Of a stretch of 22,892 bases of DNA, positions 6,057 through 14,223 are shown one piece after another. The notes beneath the pieces are model-generated. The model worked only from the letters and a program-made list of their open reading frames with translations. It ran no database searches and was not told the DNA's origin. The position numbers and the translations under genes are program-made. Position 1 is the stretch's first letter. Each line of letters opens with the position of its first letter. The stretch lies in the NCBI GenBank assembly GCA_955652345.1, contig CATPBV010000137.1:1-22892 (forward strand), written 5' to 3'. Source of the DNA: an uncultured Solirubrobacteraceae bacterium. Its GTDB lineage: Bacteria > Actinomycetota > Thermoleophilia > Solirubrobacterales > Solirubrobacteraceae.

Positions 6057-7408
6057 GGCCCTGGAGCGCTGAGCAGCTGGCCCGCGCCGCCGGCGCTCAG
6101 CTGATCGATGCGCCGCCGGCGGCAGGTGGACCGGAGCGCGTCGTGATCGACTCGCGCCAGGCCGGCGCGGGAGCGCTGTTCGCCGGGCTGAGGGGGCGGG
6201 GCGTCGATGGAGGCAGGTTCGCGCGCCAGGCGCTCGGGGACGGCGCATGGGGGACGCTGACCACGGCCGAATACGCGGCGGAGGCCAGGGAAGTGGGCCG
6301 TGGTGTCGTGCTTGCGGCGGATGATCCGCTGGCCGCGCTCCAGCGGCTCGCCACCGCGTGGCGGCGGGAGCTCGGCGCGGACGTGATCGGGGTCACCGGC
6401 TCGACAGGCAAGACCTCGACCAAGGACCTGCTGCTCGCGGTGCTCGGACGCCGCCGGCGGACGATCGCCTCGCGCGCCAACTACAACACGGAGATCGGCG
6501 TGCCGCTCGAGATCCTGTCCGCCCCGATCGGAACCGAGGTGCTCGTGCTCGAGATGGCGATGCGGGGCTCGGGCCAGATCGCGGAGCTCGCCGCCATCGC
6601 CGAGCCCGGCGTCGCGGTGATCGTCAGCATCGGCCCCGCGCACCTCGAGCTGCTCGGCACGATCGAAGCCGTCGCGGCCGCCAAGGCCGAGCTGATAGCC
6701 GCGCTTCCGCCGGGGGGCACGGCGGTGGTGCCGGCGGGCGAGGCGCTGCTCCGGCCCCACCGCCGCGAGGACGTGAGCATCATCACGTTCGGGAAGGGGG
6801 GGGACGTTCAGCTTGGTTGGAGTAGCGACGGTCGCGTGGAGATCGTGCTGGGGCAGGAGCGGATCTCGCTCGAGGTCGACTTCACCCAGGCTCATCTGCG
6901 CCAGAACCTGCTTGCCGCGGTCGCGGCTGCCCGTGCGATCGGCGTGCTTGCGGAGGGTCGTATCGAGCTTTCGCTGAGCGCCGGTAGGGGCCAGCGGGTC
7001 GCGCTGCCGGACGAGGTCACGCTGATCGACGACTGCTATAACGCCAACCCGGTCTCGATGCGGGCGGCGCTCGAAGATCTGGCCGCGCTCGCCGGCCGCG
7101 AGCACCGCCGCAGGGTCGCCGTGCTCGGGGACATGCTCGAGCTCGGGCCTGGCGAGCTCGAGTTCCACCGCGACGCGGGCCGGCAGGCCGCGGCGGCCGG
7201 CGTCGACGTGCTTCTGACGGTCGGTCCGCTCGCGGCCGCGATATCCGAGAGCTTCGACGGCGAGGTGCACCGCGCCGTCGATGCACGCGAGGCTGCCGGC
7301 CTGCTTGGAGAACTGCTTCGACCGGGGGACGTCGTGCTCGTGAAGGGGTCTCGCGGCGTCGGCCTCGAGCTCATTTGCCGAGCGCTCGGCGCCCCGAACG
7401 GCGCCTGA
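6053..7408 (+). CDS. murF: UDP-MurNAc-tripeptide:D-Ala-D-Ala ligase
   Basis: A 451-residue Mur ligase that completes the UDP-MurNAc-pentapeptide. Its order is an N-terminal UDP-substrate domain (about 1-105), a central ATPase domain with the P-loop GVTGSTGKTST at 113-123, then NYNTEIGVP at 143-151, and a C-terminal domain. The MurF hallmark DDCYNANPVSM lies at 326-336. K211 in AAAKAEL is the likely Mur-family lysine. Translation is coupled to murE through the ATGA overlap. Its last 38 bases overlap the 3' end of a convergent sigma factor gene. The usual next dcw gene, mraY, is absent. Confidence 0.95.
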   Translation: MRPWSAEQLARAAGAQLIDAPPAAGGPERVVIDSRQAGAGALFAGLRGRGVDGGRFARQALGDGAWGTLTTAEYAAEAREVGRGVVLAADDPLAALQRLATAWRRELGADVIGVTGSTGKTSTKDLLLAVLGRRRRTIASRANYNTEIGVPLEILSAPIGTEVLVLEMAMRGSGQIAELAAIAEPGVAVIVSIGPAHLELLGTIEAVAAAKAELIAALPPGGTAVVPAGEALLRPHRREDVSIITFGKGGDVQLGWSSDGRVEIVLGQERISLEVDFTQAHLRQNLLAAVAAARAIGVLAEGRIELSLSAGRGQRVALPDEVTLIDDCYNANPVSMRAALEDLAALAGREHRRRVAVLGDMLELGPGELEFHRDAGRQAAAAGVDVLLTVGPLAAAISESFDGEVHRAVDAREAAGLLGELLRPGDVVLVKGSRGVGLELICRALGAPNGA

Positions 7409-7934
7409 GCGCGTCGCTCAGGCCCGAACCTGACCTCGAGGGCGGCTCGAGCAGTCCGCGGAGCGTGCGCAGCGACCTCGACACGATCTGGTGGACGTTG
7501 GCGACGCTCAGCCCGAGCAGCTCTGCGATCTCGGGGCCGGTCAGGTCGCCGCCATAGCGCAGTGCCAGGATCTCCCGGTCGCGTTCCGACAGGGCCCCCA
7601 GCGCCTCGAGCAGCTCAGGAGCGCCGCCCAGTCGCTGCTCCGGACCGGGGACACTTCCGAGCGCGTTCTCGTCGATCGGTCCGAGCACCGTTGGACGCCT
7701 GCGCCGGTGGTGGTCGACGAGCACGTTGTGCGCGATCGCGAGCAGCCACGTCCGCTCGGATCCCCGGCGGCGGTCGAACCGGCTCCATGCGCGCAGCGCC
7801 CGCTCGAAGGTCGCCTGGGTCAGGTCCTCCGCGGCGTCCCGGTCGCCCATCCGATACGCGATGAAGCCGTACACCCGCCACACGTGCTCCTCGTACACGC
7901 GCGCGAACTCGTTCTCTGACCGCTTGCTCTGCAC
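7371..7934 (-). CDS. ECF-type sigma factor (sigma-70 family)
   Basis: A 187-residue protein with only sigma regions 2 and 4. Region 2 spans about 8-80, with the core-binding DAAEDLTQATFERAL (33-47) and the -10 recognising stretch RTWLLAIAHNVLVDHHRRR (61-79). Region 4 spans about 108-160, with the helix-turn-helix LTGPEIAELLGLSVANVHQI (131-150). It would direct RNA polymerase to a small stress or envelope regulon; the regulon cannot be read here. No anti-sigma factor gene lies beside it, which is uncommon for ECF factors. The GTG start has no convincing binding site. A basic tail (DALRRRSGRRALGK) is encoded in the 38-bp overlap with murF, so the tail may be recent sequence drifted into murF. 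Confidence 0.9.
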   Translation of the reverse strand: MQSKRSENEFARVYEEHVWRVYGFIAYRMGDRDAAEDLTQATFERALRAWSRFDRRRGSERTWLLAIAHNVLVDHHRRRRPTVLGPIDENALGSVPGPEQRLGGAPELLEALGALSERDREILALRYGGDLTGPEIAELLGLSVANVHQIVSRSLRTLRGLLEPPSRSGSGLSDALRRRSGRRALGK

Positions 7935-8184
7935 CAGTCGCGCCCGATGGTTAGGCTAGCGCGGCGTCTGCAACCGGCCTGCCGCTGCGGGCGGAACGGG
8001 CGCCCAAAACGTGGCATGTCGGCAACGCAAGCCGAAACTTGAGCACTGCGCGAGGTATGTGGACGATTGAGCACATTCTGCCGGCGAATCTGTTAGATTG
8101 CCGCTCAGTAGGGGCGCACGGATCTGGGCGGGCGGAGACGGGTGCGGCCCAAAGAGTTTCACGCAACGGCAGGGAGGTAAAGCC
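7935..8184. other. Divergent intergenic region, sigma factor gene / Gfo-Idh gene
   Basis: About 250 bases without a gene. An extended -10-like TGTTAGATT lies at 8091-8099, but its best -35 (TTGAGC at 8067-8072) is 21 bases away, longer than usual. Two direct copies of TTGAGCAC (8039-8046 and 8067-8074) lie 28 bp apart, possible regulator sites. This part is less GC-rich than the genes around it. Confidence 0.45.
8172..8177 (+). promoter_or_regulatory. Ribosome binding site of the Gfo/Idh gene
   Basis: GGGAGG lies seven bases before GTG 8185. It selects this start over the TTG at 8098, which overlaps the -10-like region and adds 29 non-conserved residues. Confidence 0.65.
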
Positions 8185-9258
8185 GTGTTGACAGGGGCAG
8201 GAAACTTGCCGGCGCCGAGGCGGCACATCATTCCGAAGGTGGCTGTCGTAGGGCTCGGCTATTGGGGTCCGAACCTCCTGCGCGTGCTGTTCGAGCGGAC
8301 GGATGTGGACGTGCGCTGGATCTGCGACAGCGACCCCGCTCGGACCGATCGGCTGACGCGTCGCTACCCGTCGGTGATGGCCACCCAGAGCCTCGATGAC
8401 ATCCTCGACGACGCGCGAATCGACGGGGTGGTGCTGGCCACGCCGGTCGGCACTCACTACGAGCTCGCAAAGCGCTGCATGGAGGCCGGCAAGCACACGT
8501 TCGTCGAGAAGCCCCTCGCCCACGCGACGCCGCTGGCCACCGAGCTGATCGACTTCGCCACCCGCCAGGAGCTCGTCCTGATGTGCGGCCACACCTTCCT
8601 GTTCAGCCCTCCGGTTCAGGCGGTCAAGAGCCTGATCGACGCCGGCGAGCTGGGCGATATCTACTTCATGTCCTCGAGCCGCGTGAACCTGGGACTTCAC
8701 CAGCGCGACGTCAGCGTGATCTGGGATCTGGGTCCGCACGACTTCTCGATCCTGCTCTACTGGCTCGAGGAGCCCCCGACGACGATCCGGGCGACCGGGC
8801 GCGACTCGATCGTTCCCGGGATCGCGGATGTGGCCTTCGTCACGCTCGAGTTCGGCTCCGGCCTGATCGCGAACGTCGAGCTGAGCTGGCTCGCGCCCAG
8901 CAAGCTGCGGCGAACCGTGATCGTCGGCTCGAAGAAGATGGTCGTCTACGAGGACGGCACCGCGGAGGCGATCAAGATCTTCGACCGGGGCGTCGAGTAC
9001 AAAGATCCTGAAACATTTGGCGAGTGGCACCTCTCCTATAGGAGTGGTGACATCCTCTCGCCCAATCTCCCGAGCCAGGAGCCGCTGTCGCTCCAGGCAG
9101 GTGCGTTCGCACGTGCGATCAGCACCGGCGAACTGCCCGAGCACGGGCTTGCGCTTGCGCGGGAGGTCGTCCGGCTGGCCGAAGCCGCCGACCTGTCGCT
9201 GGACAACGGCGGGGAGAGGGTCGAGCTCGGCGAGTCGTTGCAGAGCGTCACCGCGTAG
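8185..9258 (+). CDS. Gfo/Idh/MocA-family NAD(P)-dependent sugar dehydrogenase
   Basis: A 357-residue oxidoreductase. A Rossmann domain begins KVAVVGLGYWGPNLLR (GxGxxG at 23-28). The family's EKP motif lies at 108-110 with the catalytic lysine K109. The C-terminal alpha/beta substrate domain contains the conserved DLGPHDFSILLYWL (181-194). Family members with the GYWGPNLLR signature are common in polysaccharide clusters. There, WlbA/WbpB-like enzymes oxidise the 3-hydroxyl of a UDP-sugar so that a DegT aminotransferase can install an amino group. Such an aminotransferase lies 9 kb downstream (18091-19212), so a shared pathway is plausible but not shown. It is the first gene of the plus-strand surface locus. 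The substrate cannot be named from sequence. Confidence 0.88.
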   Translation: MLTGAGNLPAPRRHIIPKVAVVGLGYWGPNLLRVLFERTDVDVRWICDSDPARTDRLTRRYPSVMATQSLDDILDDARIDGVVLATPVGTHYELAKRCMEAGKHTFVEKPLAHATPLATELIDFATRQELVLMCGHTFLFSPPVQAVKSLIDAGELGDIYFMSSSRVNLGLHQRDVSVIWDLGPHDFSILLYWLEEPPTTIRATGRDSIVPGIADVAFVTLEFGSGLIANVELSWLAPSKLRRTVIVGSKKMVVYEDGTAEAIKIFDRGVEYKDPETFGEWHLSYRSGDILSPNLPSQEPLSLQAGAFARAISTGELPEHGLALAREVVRLAEAADLSLDNGGERVELGESLQSVTA

Positions 9259-9321
9259 CAGCGGGGGCGGGGGCAACTACAGGGGGCCGGCAGGGGCCCG
9301 GACAGATAGCGGGAGGTATCC

Positions 9322-11541
9322 ATGGACGGGGCTAGAAGCCTGGGCTTGGCGATAACGCGAACAGCGGCCTTGTGTGCCGCGTTGACCGTCTTGGCAGCAC
9401 TGCCTGCCAGCGCGCTTGCGGCTACCCCGCCAGCCGTCGTCGGCGCGGTCGGTAACAACACCAGCCTGTCGGGTGCCACCTCCGTCGCGGTACAGGGTGA
9501 CGTCGCGTACACAACGGCGTACTGGACCGGGGAGCTGACGGCGGTCGACATCACCAACCCGTCGAGCCCGACGGTCCTCGGGTCGACCGGCCCCAACGCG
9601 AACCTCCAGAACGGCACGGACGTGACGATCGCCGGGCACTACGCGTTCGTGACGAGCAAGAACCGGAATACCTGCAGCCCGGGTCCGTTTCCGAACTGTG
9701 TGCCCCCTGCGACAAATGACGACGGCAGCGGCAACAGCCTGACGATCGTCGACATCTCGAATCCCGCGAGCCCCACGATCCTCGGCACAGTCCAAGACCC
9801 GAACCAGCTGTTCGGCGCCTACAGCGTCGCGGTCTCCGGGAACTACGCCTACGTCGCCTACCAGGGCCTGCTCACTAGTCAGCCGACGAGCCCCGACACC
9901 AGCACCGGAGGCTTCACGGTGATCGACATCACCAACCCGGGCGGCCCGTCGATCGTGGCGAACATCAACAACAACTCGCTGACTGGCGCGAAGCGCAACA
10001 ACCTCGAGCACGCCACCTCGGTTGCTCTGTCCGGCCACTACGCGTACGTGACGGCCTTCTACGACTCCCGCCTCACGGTGATCGACATCTCGAACCCCAC
10101 CGCGATAAGCGCGTCCAGCATCGTCACCTCTCTGCGCGACGCGACCAACCTGCCGTTTCCGAACAATGTGGTCATCCAGGGCAGCTACGCCTACGTTGCG
10201 AACCAGGCGGGCGCCACCGGGATCCAACTTGCGGTGATCAGCCTCGCCAACCCCGTGAGCCCCGTGGTCGTCGGCTCATTTGGCAACAACGCGGTCGTCG
10301 GTGGCTCATACACGGTCCGCGTGAGCGGAACCGTGGCCTACCTCGCCGCCAACGGCACGAGCACGATGGCGGCGGTCGACGTCTCGAACCCGACCAGTCC
10401 GCGTCTGGTCTTCTACATTCAGGATGCGGGACACCTCAACGCGGTCACCGGCCTCGACGTCGACTCGACCGGCGCGTACGTGATCGGCGCATCCCCTCGC
10501 CTGTCAACCGACCCCAAGCAGATCTACCCGCCGTTCACCAACACGACAGGGACGATCTCGGTGATCGCGCTCGACCCCGTCCCGATCGGGGTGACGATCG
10601 CGCCGTCGTCCGAGCCTTCGAACCCAACCAATCAGACCAGCGCCAACTTCAGCTTCTCCGTCACCGACGACATCTCGACCGTGGCCTGCAAGCTCGATGG
10701 CGCCCCGTTCGGCCCGTGCACGACGAATACATCCGCGCAGTACAGCTCCCTTGCCAACGGCACCCACACCTTCACCGTCCAGGCCACGGACGCCGCCGGC
10801 CACACCGCCAGCGCGAGCTATACCTGGACGGTCGGCACCTCGGGCGGCACCCCTCCGCACAACACGGCGCCTCCGACCATCTCAGGCGCAGCAGTCCAGC
10901 ACAGCCAGCTGACCGGCCGTCTGGGGTCGTGGACGGGCAACCCCGCTCCGAGCCTCTCTGAGCAGTGGCTTCGCTGCAACTCCCGGGGGAGCGCCTGCCA
11001 CTCGATCGCCGCGGCCACCGGAGCGAGCTACACCCTGACCTCCGCTGACGTCGGGTCGAGGATCCGGCTGCAGGTCCGCGCGACCAACACGTCCGGGAGC
11101 GCACAGGCGGAGTCGGCCGCCACCGCCGTGGTCAAGGCCAATCCGGCCGCGAATCTGACCGGCGTGGCTCGTCGGCACGCGAACTTGAATCTCACGGGCG
11201 TGCGAGTTGTCTCCGCGCTCAACGAGATCGACATATCGCTACCGCCAGGGCTGAGATTCGCGACGCGTCATCGTCAGCTCGCCGCGGGGATTCGGGTCGG
11301 CGACCAGCAGGGCAGGCGAGTGGCGTTTACGGCCGCGCTTCGCCACGGGGTGCTGATCCTGACGCTCGAGCGGACGGTCGGAACGGCCCACGTCACGATC
11401 GGGCCGAAGGCGCTCGCGGTCTCAGCCCAACTCGCCTCGCGCGTCAGACACAAGCGGACCCGGAGACTGACCCTGACCGTGGCGTTCGGGCTCGCCGGCG
11501 GCGCGCGCTTTCACGCGGCGCTCAGGGTCAAGGTCAGCTGA
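9322..11541 (+). CDS. Secreted LVIVD-repeat beta-propeller protein with Ig-like modules
   Basis: A 739-residue exported protein. A signal peptide (about 1-34) has a hydrophobic core and an ASALAA cleavage region. Residues about 37-418 hold six LVIVD-type repeats, each with a (V/I)xGxYAYV strand and a (V/I)(V/I)DI(S/T)NP strand: ITNP near 77, ISNP near 145, ITNP near 203, ISNP near 256, LANP near 308 and VSNP near 354. These probably close into a propeller. An Ig-like module (about 422-504, CKLDG...GTHTFTVQATDAAG) is followed by a second one (about 515-604, QWLRC...YTLTSADVGSRIRLQV). The C-terminal part (about 610-739) is basic and unassigned. No LPXTG motif, membrane anchor or S-layer motif is visible, so it is secreted or held non-covalently. 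The start is ATG with GGGAGG five bases upstream. Its function is unknown; surface adhesion or polysaccharide binding is a guess. Confidence 0.85.
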   Translation: MDGARSLGLAITRTAALCAALTVLAALPASALAATPPAVVGAVGNNTSLSGATSVAVQGDVAYTTAYWTGELTAVDITNPSSPTVLGSTGPNANLQNGTDVTIAGHYAFVTSKNRNTCSPGPFPNCVPPATNDDGSGNSLTIVDISNPASPTILGTVQDPNQLFGAYSVAVSGNYAYVAYQGLLTSQPTSPDTSTGGFTVIDITNPGGPSIVANINNNSLTGAKRNNLEHATSVALSGHYAYVTAFYDSRLTVIDISNPTAISASSIVTSLRDATNLPFPNNVVIQGSYAYVANQAGATGIQLAVISLANPVSPVVVGSFGNNAVVGGSYTVRVSGTVAYLAANGTSTMAAVDVSNPTSPRLVFYIQDAGHLNAVTGLDVDSTGAYVIGASPRLSTDPKQIYPPFTNTTGTISVIALDPVPIGVTIAPSSEPSNPTNQTSANFSFSVTDDISTVACKLDGAPFGPCTTNTSAQYSSLANGTHTFTVQATDAAGHTASASYTWTVGTSGGTPPHNTAPPTISGAAVQHSQLTGRLGSWTGNPAPSLSEQWLRCNSRGSACHSIAAATGASYTLTSADVGSRIRLQVRATNTSGSAQAESAATAVVKANPAANLTGVARRHANLNLTGVRVVSALNEIDISLPPGLRFATRHRQLAAGIRVGDQQGRRVAFTAALRHGVLILTLERTVGTAHVTIGPKALAVSAQLASRVRHKRTRRLTLTVAFGLAGGARFHAALRVKVS

Positions 11542-11612
11542 CGATTGCAGGGTGGGCCAAACTTCCGGACGGGGCCCGAAGTGGGCACAACAGGCGATAG
11601 CAGGAATCCGCG

Positions 11613-14210
11613 GTGCTGACGCGTAGGCGGGGGCACCCGACGCTCGAACCAGCCAGCCTCGCGGGGCTGGCGCACAACCCAGACGTCCTGAGGGGCGCCG
11701 ATCCACCCCGCTTCCCTGCTTCGCTGATCGATCATGAGCAGCGCTACGTCGAGGCTCTCGCCGGCAGCGACGAAGCAGACGTCTCTGCGCAGCGCGCAAC
11801 CCTGCAGAGCGCAATCGAGACGCTCCTAGACAAGGATCGAGAGCGAGTCGAGACCCTGGACCATCGGCCGGACCGCCTCGGCGAGCGGCGCTTCCTTCAC
11901 GCCAGGAGACTGGTACTTGAAGCCCGGCTGCGTTCGCTCCGGGACGATCGAGCTCATGTCGAGCAAGAGGTCCGAGCCGAGGATCCGAGGTCCCCGCTGC
12001 AGCTCGGGGCCTCGTCCGCGCCCGGCCGCCTGAGCTCCGCCCTCGGGCTCGATGGCGCGCCTCGCGTCCCGGAGCAAGCTCATTCCGCGCGCCACGAGGC
12101 GGCGGCTCCCGAGTCGGGTTCGAAGCACCGTAACGACATCCAAGGCCTCCGAGCCGTCGCGGTACTGCTCGTCGCCCTCGGGCACGCCGGAGTTGGCTTC
12201 CTCGCTGGGGGCTTCATCGGCGTGGATGTGTTCTTCGTCCTCTCCGGATTCCTCATCACCGGGTTGCTGCTGAACGAAGCGCGCGAACACCGGCGGGTCT
12301 CGCTGCTCGAGTTCTACATCCGTCGTGGCCGGCGCATCATTCCCGCGGCGATCTTGACGCTGGTGGCGACCGACCTCGTCGCCTATCACCTGCTCAACAT
12401 CGTGCGGGCAAAGCAATACCTGCAGGACAGCGTCTCCAGCGCGCTGTTCGCCGCTAACTTCCACTTCGCTGCGATCGGCACCAACTACTTTGCGCAAGGC
12501 CAGCCGCCGTCTCCGTTCCAGCACTTCTGGTCGTTGTCGATCGAGGAGCAGTTCTACTTCGTCTGGCCCGCACTGTTCGCGATCGCCCTCGGGCTCCTGC
12601 TGCGCCGCCGCGATCGCCTCGTCCCGGTCGGCGAGGTGGCCGTTCGGCGCGTCCTGATCGTCGTCGCGACGATTGCCGCCGGCTCACTGGTGTGGTCCAT
12701 TCATTCCACCCTCCAGCAGCCGGCGGGTGCCTACTTCTCGACGTTCGCCAGGGTGTGGGAGCTCGCACTGGGTGCCGCTCTCGCGATCAGCGCGACGTGG
12801 CTCACGCGGGTCCCCGGCGCTTGGCTGACCGCCATGGGATGGGGCGGCCTCCTGCTGATCGCGGCAGCGGCAGTCACATTCTCGGCCGCCACCCCCTTCC
12901 CCGGATACGCCGCGCTCCTCCCGACGGTTGGCGCCGCGCTCGTGATCGCGGCCGGAATCGCCACCACCTCCCGGCCTCGAAGTGCCGCGCGCGTGCTCAG
13001 CCTTCGGCCGCTCCGCTACATCGGGGACAGGTCGTACGCGTTCTACCTCTGGCATTGGCCGGTTCTGGTGATCGCAGCTCAGTACGCAGGGCACGACCTC
13101 TCGCTGGGGACGAACCTGCTTCTGCTGGCGGGCGCGTTTGCGCTCTCGGTGGTCAGTTACCGCCTGGTCGAGAAGCCGCTGAGGTTCGCGAAGATGACGC
13201 GCCGGCCCGAGTCGCTGCTGGTCTGGGCCGCGTCAATCCTGGTCGTCGTGGCGCTCGCCACGACCTACGTCTCGTCGATCACCGACCGCGAGGTCCGCCA
13301 GCGCCTGCAGTCCGAGCGGACACCGCTGCCGGTGCTCTCGCTCCCGGCTGCCTCCCTGACATCAGGACTGAGCTCGAGCTCCCTTTCGGTGGCCCAGCAG
13401 TTACCCGCGGTCGCCGCCGCGGTCACGTCCGCGTCGCACGCGCGCGGCGTGCCCGCGGTGCTGCACCCGCCAATCACGCAGCTCCTGGGGGACATCGCAC
13501 AGCTCCCGGCAAGCTGCACGGCGCACAACGGGGAGACGAGCGCCAGGATCTGCCGGCTCGCTGCATCCGCGAGCTCGAAGACCCTGGTCGTCCTCGGCGA
13601 TTCTCACGCCGAGATGTGGATGCCGGCGATCCTCAGCCTGGGCCGACATGACAAGCTCGCAGTGGTCCCACTGATCAAGTCGGGATGCAGCCCGGTCATG
13701 TGGACCGGCTCGATCGGCCCCTCGGAGTGTCGCTCGTGGTTCCGGTGGGCGATGGCGAAGGCCACTGCGCTCGCCCCTCGTGCGACGCTGATCGCGGGGT
13801 TCTACAGCTACGTTGGGCCCGGACATGACCAGGCGCTGCTGAGCGGGCTGGGCGCCGCGGTCGGCGACCTGAAGAAGACGTCAAAGCGGGTGGTCCTCCT
13901 AGGAGATGTTCCTGAGCGCGCCCGACAGCCCGTCGACTGCCTGCTCGCCTCAAACGCCAGTCTGGCCGGCTGTAGTGATGCACTGACCACAGGTCAAGTG
14001 CAGTTGGACGGCGTGGTGGCGAGTTTCGCCCAGTACGACCAGATCGGCTTCATCGACTCGACGGGCTGGTTCTGCTACCAGAGCATCTGTCCGCTCGTCG
14101 TGTCGAACATCATCACCTATCGCGATTTCAACCATGTCTCACAGACGTATGCCACCGCGCTCGCCGGCGCTTTCCGCGCGGCCTTCGACAGCGTCACGGC
14201 ACACGGATAG
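11613..14210 (+). CDS. Membrane O-acyltransferase (acyltransferase 3) with SGNH domain and N-terminal extension
   Basis: An 865-residue OafA-like enzyme that would acylate a surface polysaccharide. Acyltransferase-3 domain: RNDIQGLRAVAVLLVALGH (173-191, R173 and H191), GGFIGVDVFFVLSGFLIT (199-216), FWSLSIEEQFYFVWP (305-319) and FYLWHWP (477-483), with about ten membrane segments to residue 553. A linker and a periplasmic SGNH domain follow, with GDSH at 662-665 (nucleophile S664) and DFNH at 838-841 (catalytic Asp/His pair). The first 170 residues are an unusual hydrophilic extension with a probable coiled coil (about 50-120). GTG 11613 is the only possible start: an in-frame TAG lies at 11598-11600 and no ATG, GTG or TTG occurs in frame before the acyltransferase domain. 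The gene follows the LVIVD gene by 71 bases. Confidence 0.9.
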   Translation: MLTRRRGHPTLEPASLAGLAHNPDVLRGADPPRFPASLIDHEQRYVEALAGSDEADVSAQRATLQSAIETLLDKDRERVETLDHRPDRLGERRFLHARRLVLEARLRSLRDDRAHVEQEVRAEDPRSPLQLGASSAPGRLSSALGLDGAPRVPEQAHSARHEAAAPESGSKHRNDIQGLRAVAVLLVALGHAGVGFLAGGFIGVDVFFVLSGFLITGLLLNEAREHRRVSLLEFYIRRGRRIIPAAILTLVATDLVAYHLLNIVRAKQYLQDSVSSALFAANFHFAAIGTNYFAQGQPPSPFQHFWSLSIEEQFYFVWPALFAIALGLLLRRRDRLVPVGEVAVRRVLIVVATIAAGSLVWSIHSTLQQPAGAYFSTFARVWELALGAALAISATWLTRVPGAWLTAMGWGGLLLIAAAAVTFSAATPFPGYAALLPTVGAALVIAAGIATTSRPRSAARVLSLRPLRYIGDRSYAFYLWHWPVLVIAAQYAGHDLSLGTNLLLLAGAFALSVVSYRLVEKPLRFAKMTRRPESLLVWAASILVVVALATTYVSSITDREVRQRLQSERTPLPVLSLPAASLTSGLSSSSLSVAQQLPAVAAAVTSASHARGVPAVLHPPITQLLGDIAQLPASCTAHNGETSARICRLAASASSKTLVVLGDSHAEMWMPAILSLGRHDKLAVVPLIKSGCSPVMWTGSIGPSECRSWFRWAMAKATALAPRATLIAGFYSYVGPGHDQALLSGLGAAVGDLKKTSKRVVLLGDVPERARQPVDCLLASNASLAGCSDALTTGQVQLDGVVASFAQYDQIGFIDSTGWFCYQSICPLVVSNIITYRDFNHVSQTYATALAGAFRAAFDSVTAHG

Positions 14211-14223
14211 CCGGCCTGGTGTC

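Noticed and set aside
5076..7270. Long minus-strand open frames opposite murE and murF
   Set aside because: Both plus-strand genes have complete catalytic motifs; the antisense products are Arg-rich and featureless.
7951..9276. A 441-codon minus-strand frame opposite the Gfo/Idh gene
   Set aside because: It crosses the well-supported dehydrogenase and the promoter region, with no recognisable motif.
11826..12524. Minus-strand frame opposite the acyltransferase extension
   Set aside because: It continues opposite conserved acyltransferase motifs and has no motif of its own; the plus-strand frame is continuous with the domain.
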